Shown one piece after another: positions 57,765-64,000 of a stretch of DNA of 64,000 bases. The stretch is from GCA-2733415 sp965178655. GTDB taxonomy: Bacteria; Bacteroidota; Bacteroidia; Flavobacteriales; Flavobacteriaceae. Position numbers and translations under genes: made by a program. Within the stretch, counting starts at the first letter, position 1; every line of letters starts with the position of its first letter. The stretch covers positions 1,488,001 to 1,552,000 of the forward strand of contig OZ238266.1 in the NCBI GenBank assembly GCA_965178655.1, given 5' to 3'. The notes beneath the pieces were generated by a model. The model was not told where the DNA came from, ran no database searches, and saw only the letters and a list, made by a program, of their open reading frames with translations.

Positions 57765-59629
57765 GAAAGGCCTTACTCTATATTTTAGTAATTGTTACTA
57801 CAATTGTGTTTGTAGGAAGATTATTTTACCTTCAAATCTATGATGAGAGCTTTAAACATCAATCAGAAAACAATGCTTATAAGCGAATTTTAATTTCTCC
57901 ACAAAGAGGACATGTATATGATAGAAACCAACAGTTGTTGGTTGCCAATCAGCCTTCATATGATGTAATGGTCGTGCCAAGAAATATTAAAAATCTAGAT
58001 TCTATTTCGCTTTGTAAACTACTCTCTATTGATAAAGCGTATTTAAAAAAACAATTAAAAAGAGCCATACATTATTCTCCTAGGTTGCCTTCAATAGTTT
58101 TGGGACAACTATCAAAAGTTGAATACGCCTCATTACAGGAAAAAATCAGAAAATTTAAAGGTTTCTATATTGAAAAGCGTTCCGTAAGAGAATATCAAAC
58201 AACTATAGGCGCAAATGTTCTAGGGTATATTGCCGAAGTCACTCCTCAAAAAATAGCTAAAGATAACTACTATAAACTAGGTGATTTATACGGTAAAGCT
58301 GGCGTAGAAAAATCTTATGAATCTATATTGAGAGGAAAAAAGGGGGTTAACTATCTTCAGAAAGATCATTTTAATAGAACGATAGGGCCATATAAAGACG
58401 GAAAATTAGATACACTCCCTGTTAAAGGTAATGATATTACTATTACGATAGATGCTGTATTACAAGCTTATGGCGAACAGTTAATGGTTAATAAACGAGG
58501 CGGAATTGTAGCAATTGAGCCAAGCACGGGAGAGATTCTTTCCTTAGTGTCTGCTCCAAGTTATAACCCAGCAGACTTAATAGGTAGAAAGCGTTCAAAA
58601 AATTTCACTAAACTATATCTTGATACTATTGCAAGACCATTGTATGATAGAGGCGCTCAAGCACAATACCCACCTGGATCACCCTTTAAGTTAATTAATG
58701 CATTAATAGGCCTAGAAGAAAATGTAATCACCCCAAACACTCATTTTGTGTGTAAAAATGGGTTTCATTATGGTGCTAAAAAACCATTAGGTTGTCATTG
58801 TGATTATGGCACTCATAACAATTTAAACGAAGGAATATTTGCATCTTGTAATGCCTATTTTGGAAACACATATAAAAGAATTATTGAAAAATATTCTTCT
58901 TCTGCTGAAGGATTAGGAAAATGGAGTACACATGCCAAGAGTTTTGGTTTGGGTAACTATTTAAACAATGACCTATCAGTAGGTAGTAAAGGTCGTATAC
59001 CTGATGTTAAGTTTTATGACCGATGGTATGGGAAAAACCGCTGGAGAAGTACATTTACGATGTCTAATTCAATCGGACAAGGAGAAGTGCTTACTACGCC
59101 AATTCAATTGGCAAATATGACTGCTGCTATTGCTAATAGAGGGTATTATTATACCCCACACATCATTAAATCAATTACAGAAGATAATATCCCAGAGCAA
59201 TATCAAGCAAAGCACCAAACAACAATTAGCAAGCAACATTTTAACCCAGTTATTGAAGGGATGTTTAATGTTTATGAGCATAAAGGCGGTACAGGATACT
59301 ATTCAAGAATTGAGGGGATTGAAATTTGCGGAAAAACAGGTACAGCAGAAGTAAAAGCTAAAATTAATGGGGTAACTACGCAACTTACAGACCATTCTAT
59401 ATTTGTTGCTTTTGCTCCAAAAGACAATCCAAAAATTGCTATAGCTGTATTTGTAGAGCATGGCTATTGGGGAGGCCGTTGGGCCGCGCCAATTGCAAGT
59501 TTAATGATTGAAAAATATTTGCGAAAAACAATAAGCAGAAAAGATCTAGAGTTTAGAATGTTAAACGGCAGTTTACAAGAAGAATATGATAGCTATATTA
59601 GCGGAGAACCATTTACAATAAATAAGTAA
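57761..59629 (+). CDS. mrdA: Penicillin-binding protein 2
   Basis: 622 residues. One N-terminal membrane anchor, a dimerisation domain (with PQRGHVYDRN, YDVMVVPRN) and a transpeptidase domain with SxxK (GSPFK), SxN (SCNAYFG) and KTG (KTGTAEV). It cross-links side-wall peptidoglycan with RodA. Confidence 0.97.
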   Translation: MRKALLYILVIVTTIVFVGRLFYLQIYDESFKHQSENNAYKRILISPQRGHVYDRNQQLLVANQPSYDVMVVPRNIKNLDSISLCKLLSIDKAYLKKQLKRAIHYSPRLPSIVLGQLSKVEYASLQEKIRKFKGFYIEKRSVREYQTTIGANVLGYIAEVTPQKIAKDNYYKLGDLYGKAGVEKSYESILRGKKGVNYLQKDHFNRTIGPYKDGKLDTLPVKGNDITITIDAVLQAYGEQLMVNKRGGIVAIEPSTGEILSLVSAPSYNPADLIGRKRSKNFTKLYLDTIARPLYDRGAQAQYPPGSPFKLINALIGLEENVITPNTHFVCKNGFHYGAKKPLGCHCDYGTHNNLNEGIFASCNAYFGNTYKRIIEKYSSSAEGLGKWSTHAKSFGLGNYLNNDLSVGSKGRIPDVKFYDRWYGKNRWRSTFTMSNSIGQGEVLTTPIQLANMTAAIANRGYYYTPHIIKSITEDNIPEQYQAKHQTTISKQHFNPVIEGMFNVYEHKGGTGYYSRIEGIEICGKTGTAEVKAKINGVTTQLTDHSIFVAFAPKDNPKIAIAVFVEHGYWGGRWAAPIASLMIEKYLRKTISRKDLEFRMLNGSLQEEYDSYISGEPFTINK

Positions 59630-59630
59630 A

Positions 59631-60887
59631 ATGCGTAATAAAGGAAATATATTAGTCCGTATTGATTGGGTCATGGTAGCGCTTTATGCTGCTCTGGTCT
59701 GTATTGGTTGGATGAATATTTACTCTGCTTCATTTACTGAAGATAGTGTTGCGTCAGCTTTATCACAACCCTATGCGCGTCAGCAATTATTTATAGCACT
59801 TAGTGTACTGTTAATTATTTTAATACTCTCCATTGAAGCAAAGTTTTACGAACGCTTTTCAAGTATTATTTACATATCATCATTAGTCTCTTTATTAGGT
59901 CTGTTTGTTTTTGGAAAAAGAATTTCAGGCGCTATATCATGGTATTCTTTTGGAGGATTTAGTATACAGCCTAGTGAGTTTGCAAAAGCAGCAACAGCAT
60001 TGGCAATTGCAAAATTTTTGAGTGATGTACAAACCACAATGAAATCAAATAAGGACCAATTTAAAATGTTTGTTATTGTGTTTTTACCAGCCTTAATAAT
60101 TATCCCGCAACCAGACCCAGGAAGCGCATTGGTATATGCAGCATTTTTTATTGTATTATACAGAGAAGGTTTATCGCCTATATATTTAATGTTAGGTTTT
60201 TCTGGAATTGCATTATTTGTGCTAACCTTAGTATTTTCGCCAACAATAGTAAGCGCAATTTGCGCGATAATAATAGCAGTGCTATTTATTAGAAACAGAA
60301 AACGAAAACCTAAAAAGGGGCGTTATTTGATAGGGTTAACTGCTTGTGTGTTGTTAAGTTTCTCGGTAAATTATGTTTTTGAAAATGTTTTTGAACAGCG
60401 CCATAGAGACCGCTTTAATATTGTTTTAGGGCATACAGTAGATAATAAAGGAATAGGTTATAATACACACCAGTCTGAAATTGCCATTGGTAACGGCGGC
60501 TGGTTTGGAAAAGGCTGGTTAAAAGGCACACAAACAAAAGGGAATTTTGTGCCAGAACAACATACAGATTATGTGTTTAGTACCGTAGGAGAAGAATGGG
60601 GCTTTATAGGTAGCACCTTTGTAGTGCTACTTTTTATGTTTTTAATAATGCGAATACTTACTCGTGCCGAAAAACAAAAATCTAAATTTAGTAGGGTTTA
60701 TGGCTATAGTGTTGCGGCAATATTATTTGTGCATGTAGCCATTAATATAGGAATGGTTATTGGCGTGTTTCCAACGGTAGGAATTCCATTGCCATTTTTT
60801 AGCTATGGCGGCTCCGGACTCTGGGGCTTTACAATACTCTTGTTTATATTTATTAAGCTAGACGCTAATCGTATTAATGAGTGGTAA
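59631..60887 (+). CDS. rodA: Rod-shape SEDS glycosyltransferase RodA
   Basis: 418 residues, ten membrane helices. IPQPDPGSALVY holds the catalytic-loop Asp; VGEEWGFIGS and the final FPTVGIPLPFFSYGGSG are SEDS marks. Polymerises lipid II with PBP2. Starts 1 bp after mrdA. Convergent with the oppC-like gene; the 55 bp between holds no clear terminator. Confidence 0.97.
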   Translation: MRNKGNILVRIDWVMVALYAALVCIGWMNIYSASFTEDSVASALSQPYARQQLFIALSVLLIILILSIEAKFYERFSSIIYISSLVSLLGLFVFGKRISGAISWYSFGGFSIQPSEFAKAATALAIAKFLSDVQTTMKSNKDQFKMFVIVFLPALIIIPQPDPGSALVYAAFFIVLYREGLSPIYLMLGFSGIALFVLTLVFSPTIVSAICAIIIAVLFIRNRKRKPKKGRYLIGLTACVLLSFSVNYVFENVFEQRHRDRFNIVLGHTVDNKGIGYNTHQSEIAIGNGGWFGKGWLKGTQTKGNFVPEQHTDYVFSTVGEEWGFIGSTFVVLLFMFLIMRILTRAEKQKSKFSRVYGYSVAAILFVHVAINIGMVIGVFPTVGIPLPFFSYGGSGLWGFTILLFIFIKLDANRINEW

Positions 60888-60942
60888 CTGTTTTATGTTA
60901 TATTTAAAAAACACTAGGTAAAAAGTAAATCTTTTTGAGGTA

Positions 60943-62049
60943 TTATCGCTTAACATCTAGGGCATCTCTTAAAGAGTTACCAATAAGCATAAATGCCATC
61001 ACCAGACTCATAATAGCTACACCAGGAATAATAGCCAAGTAGGGTTTTCCTAGAATAATATAAGAGTAATGGTCTTTAATCATAGCTCCCCAACTAGGTG
61101 TGGGTGGCTGTGCGCCAATACCTAAAAAACTCAAGCCACTTTCTATTAAAATTGCCCCTGCAAAATTAGCTGAAGAAATTACAATTACGGGTGCTAAGAT
61201 ATTAGGAACAATATGTTTAAATATAATTCTAAAATCGGTGTATCCAAGAGCCCTCGCAGCGGTTACATATTGCATCTTTTTTACCCCTAGAACTTGTCCT
61301 CTTACTACTCTTGCAACTTCTACCCACATAGTAAGTCCTACAGCAATAAATACTTGCCAAAATCCTTTTCCTAGGGCTAGTGTAATAGCAATGACCAATA
61401 ACAGTGTTGGTATAGACCATGAAATATTAATAAGCCACATGATAAAGGCATCAATTTTTCCGCCATAATAGCCTGCAATAGCCCCTGAAAATATGCCAAT
61501 AACTAAAGAAATAAACACGGCAATAAATCCTATAAAAAAAGAAATTCGTGTGCCAATAATAATTCTACTGAGTAAATCTCGTCCATATTTATCGGTTCCT
61601 AGTATAAAGGTTTTATGGTTAATGTGTTGTTTAATAACCTCAGACCATTGTTTGTTTTTAAAAGCAGTATTTGTGATTTTTTTAGGGAGCGTTGCTCCTT
61701 TAGTTTCAGAGTATGGAATAACAAATAATTGATTTTCTGCAATGTAATAATCCGATATTGGAATATCTTGATGTCTTGTTTTATGGCCTAAAAAAGTCTT
61801 TTTAAAAAAAGACTCATCAACATTTATATTTGAGGGTATTGTGAGCATTTGCACAGAAAAACCAGGAGATTTAGAATGTATGGACACATGCATTTGATTT
61901 GCATTTTCTGAAGCATCAGGCGTAAATAGATATCCAAAAACAGCAATTATTCCACAAAAACAAATGTATAGAAAGCTTAAAACGCCCCAAAAATCTCGTT
62001 TAAACTTTCTAAAAGCTAAGCTGCTTAATGAATTTGCATGATTACTCAT
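60943..62049 (-). CDS. ABC transporter permease, OppC/DppC family
   Basis: 368 residues. One N-terminal helix, a long ~130-residue periplasmic insert, then five helices with the EAA loop (AARALGYTDFRIIFKHIVPNI) that contacts the ATPase. Imports peptides or nickel in the family. No OppB, ATPase or binding protein is next to it here; 5 bp after prc, so co-transcribed. Substrate unknown. Confidence 0.9.
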   Translation of the reverse strand: MSNHANSLSSLAFRKFKRDFWGVLSFLYICFCGIIAVFGYLFTPDASENANQMHVSIHSKSPGFSVQMLTIPSNINVDESFFKKTFLGHKTRHQDIPISDYYIAENQLFVIPYSETKGATLPKKITNTAFKNKQWSEVIKQHINHKTFILGTDKYGRDLLSRIIIGTRISFFIGFIAVFISLVIGIFSGAIAGYYGGKIDAFIMWLINISWSIPTLLLVIAITLALGKGFWQVFIAVGLTMWVEVARVVRGQVLGVKKMQYVTAARALGYTDFRIIFKHIVPNILAPVIVISSANFAGAILIESGLSFLGIGAQPPTPSWGAMIKDHYSYIILGKPYLAIIPGVAIMSLVMAFMLIGNSLRDALDVKR

Positions 62050-62054
62050 AAATA

Positions 62055-64000
62055 CTAGTCCTTTAAAACAGTTTTAGGAGCAATATTAATGTTGCTTATT
62101 TGCAGGTCTTCCAGGACATTAACCGCCTCTTCAATATAGACATCTTTAGTAAGATAGGTATGCCAAGCATTTCGTTTTTCTGCTAGAGTAGTATCTTTTT
62201 TCATTAACACAACCTCATATGGTAGTGAAGTAAATGAAAGCGCACTAGTATATTCGTCTAGCGCAGTAAATTTTTTACTTATTTTTGAAGCAGTTTCTTT
62301 CTCGGCTAGATAATCATTGTATTGCAGAGAGATATTTACCTTGTCGGTTTGTGTTTTTATCCACTTGGCTTGTTTTTCTATCAGTTGTAACTGAGGGTTG
62401 TTATGCATGCGGGCATTACTTTTTTTAATGGTTTCCTCGTAGTTAATAAAACCACTCCAGTTTTGGTATTTGGCAGGGTCTATTTTATCCCAAGGCAAAG
62501 GGTTTACTTGGTCTTTTTCGCCAATATCAATAAAACTATAGCGATCTACTACCACAACATCACTTTTAACCCCTTCTAGTTGTGTAGAGCCACCGTTAAT
62601 TCTGTAAAATTTTTGAGTAGTTACTTTTATCGCACCCACATCACTAGTTCCTTTTTTAACAAATCTATTTAAATCAAAAATATTCTGAACGGTTCCTTTT
62701 CCAAAGGTTTGTGCGCTACCAATAATAATAGCACGTTTGTAATCTTGCAGGGCTGCGGCAAGAATTTCTGAAGCTGAAGCTGATAGCTCATTTACTAATA
62801 TCACCAATGGGCCGTCCCATAAAATGGTGTCGTCTGTATCAGATAATACTTCTTTTCTTTTTCCAGAAGATTTTACTTGAACAATTGGTCCGTCTTTAAT
62901 AAAAAGTCCAGCCATATCAACCACTGTTTGTAAGGATCCACCACCATTATTACGTAAATCAATTACCAAGCCTTCCATGCCTTGTTTTTTAAGACGGATA
63001 ATTTCTTTTTTTACGTCTGACGCAGCATTTCTGCTATCGGAATAATCAGTAAAATCTACATAAAATTTAGGAAGATTAATGAGTCCGAAGGTGTGTTCTC
63101 CTTTTGCAATTAAAGAGGATTTTGCGTAGGTTTCTTCAAGCTCTACAATATCTCTTTTAATTTGAATAACACGTATAGTGCCATCTACCTTTCTAATAGT
63201 TAAATGCACAATAGTGCCTTTAGGACCTTTAATGAGTTTTATGGCATCATCTAAACGTATACCAACAATATTGGTTGGCTCGGCGTCATTTTCTTGTGCT
63301 ACTTTTAAAATAATGTCTCCTGCCTCTAATTCTTGTCCTCTCCATGCTGGCCCTCCAGATATAACAGAAACAATTTTTACTTCGTTTTTTCTTTTCTGTA
63401 ATCGCGCGCCTATTCCTTCGAGTTTTCCAGACATGCTTTGATCAAAACGCTCTTTGTCTTGTGGTGCAAAATAAAAAGTGTGTGGATCAAAAACTTCTAC
63501 AATGGCATTAATATAGTTAGTAAACCAGTCTTTTCGTTCTAAATCATCCATGATGGCATAGTAATCTACAAGAAATTCTTCGGTTTTTTGACGTGCTTTT
63601 TCTTCGGCACTAGCAATAAGTTTTTTTCTTTCATTTCCTATAGCGAGAGAATCTATAGCTTCTATCTCATCATTATAAGTGTCAATAGTAGAATATTTTA
63701 ATTGTATTCTCCATCGATCTTCCATTTCTTTTTTTGTTTTTACATATGGCGTTTCTTCGTAAGAGGTATGTATAAATTCTTTTTTGTTGTAGTCAAAAGT
63801 ATTTTTAATAACATTAAAAGATAGCGTTTCAGCTTCGTCCATACGCTGCATTAATCGTGTGTATACAAGATTAAAAAAAAGCAACTCTCTATTGTGTATT
63901 TGGTTGTCTATTTCATGCTCATAAGCTTTAAATTCTTTAATATCTTTACTGTAGAAATATCGTTTTAAAGGATCTAAACCGTCAATAAAATCAACAAATA
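62055..64000 (-). CDS. prc: Carboxy-terminal processing protease Prc (5' end beyond the window)
   Basis: Open to the window edge: upstream of the TTG at 63884 the frame goes on without stop (..DFIDGLDPLKRYFYSKD..), so the N-terminus is cut off. At least 648 residues are in the window. Order: N-terminal helical part, PDZ (KLEGIGARLQKRKNEVKI ... GGPAWRGQELEAGDIILKV), S41 peptidase core with the Ser in LSASASEI and the Lys in TFGKGTVQ (Ser-Lys dyad), and a C-terminal DUF3340-like helical tail. Periplasmic protease that trims lipoproteins and peptidoglycan enzymes. Confidence 0.95.
   Translation of the reverse strand, partial: FVDFIDGLDPLKRYFYSKDIKEFKAYEHEIDNQIHNRELLFFNLVYTRLMQRMDEAETLSFNVIKNTFDYNKKEFIHTSYEETPYVKTKKEMEDRWRIQLKYSTIDTYNDEIEAIDSLAIGNERKKLIASAEEKARQKTEEFLVDYYAIMDDLERKDWFTNYINAIVEVFDPHTFYFAPQDKERFDQSMSGKLEGIGARLQKRKNEVKIVSVISGGPAWRGQELEAGDIILKVAQENDAEPTNIVGIRLDDAIKLIKGPKGTIVHLTIRKVDGTIRVIQIKRDIVELEETYAKSSLIAKGEHTFGLINLPKFYVDFTDYSDSRNAASDVKKEIIRLKKQGMEGLVIDLRNNGGGSLQTVVDMAGLFIKDGPIVQVKSSGKRKEVLSDTDDTILWDGPLVILVNELSASASEILAAALQDYKRAIIIGSAQTFGKGTVQNIFDLNRFVKKGTSDVGAIKVTTQKFYRINGGSTQLEGVKSDVVVVDRYSFIDIGEKDQVNPLPWDKIDPAKYQNWSGFINYEETIKKSNARMHNNPQLQLIEKQAKWIKTQTDKVNISLQYNDYLAEKETASKISKKFTALDEYTSALSFTSLPYEVVLMKKDTTLAEKRNAWHTYLTKDVYIEEAVNVLEDLQISNINIAPKTVLKD

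Noticed and set aside
63884..63884. TTG at 63884 as start of prc
   Set aside because: The frame stays open with family-like sequence up to the window end, so the real start lies outside.

Overview
The window is an AT-rich chromosomal segment of a marine-type member of the Bacteroidota, almost certainly Flavobacteriaceae. The evidence is an alternative complex III operon (actA-F) beside cytochrome oxidase genes, flavobacterial family proteins (DUF4271, DUF4296, DUF6089, paired OmpH/Skp proteins), promoters of the Bacteroidota form TAnnTTTG, and a complete rRNA operon of flavobacterial type. I do not assign a genus.

Layout. 1-972 is the 3' end of a large secreted protein. 1012-13254 is an anaerobic / nitric-oxide block: an outer-membrane porin, norQ-norD-norC-norB, a hemerythrin-PAS protein, a convergent Rrf2 regulator with three clustered cysteines, nadA-nadB, and the anaerobic ribonucleotide reductase pair nrdG-nrdD. 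A symmetrical terminator and a SPOR-domain gene close it. 13961-25336 is the respiratory chain: actABCDEF, then cytochrome c oxidase subunits II and I. 25391-26349 has no gene but holds short dispersed repeats, a 4 x 35 bp tandem array and two tandem rRNA promoters. 26350-31562 is 16S, tRNA-Ile(GAT), tRNA-Ala(TGC), 23S and 5S, with visible precursor-processing stems. An IS3-family element (31778-33171) with 3 bp target duplications has landed between hemD and what looks like hemD's own terminator.

33184-64000 is housekeeping in typical flavobacterial order: hemD-DUF4271; a dolichol-phosphate-mannose-synthase-like gene, dihydroorotase and a DUF4296 lipoprotein; murI; clpP-clpX; tig; a FadL channel with an SGNH hydrolase lipoprotein; an alpha/beta hydrolase; pdxJ; CBS protein-nadK-DUF6089-uppS-bamA-ompH-ompH; a GAF protein; purH; the cell-shape operon mreBCD-mrdA-rodA; and a leftward prc-oppC-type pair, prc being cut by the window edge.

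The most unusual parts are the left-hand block and its NorB-like subunit. By eye, NorB has lost the His-x-His pair in helix X that ligates both hemes in heme-copper proteins; it reads His-Ser-Met. The block also carries several palindromes in the expected control regions, including an FNR-like box about 41 bp upstream of the predicted nadA transcription start. It looks like a coordinated response to nitric oxide and low oxygen: NO reduction, NO/O2 sensing, repair or supply of NAD by an Fe-S enzyme, and oxygen-free dNTP synthesis.
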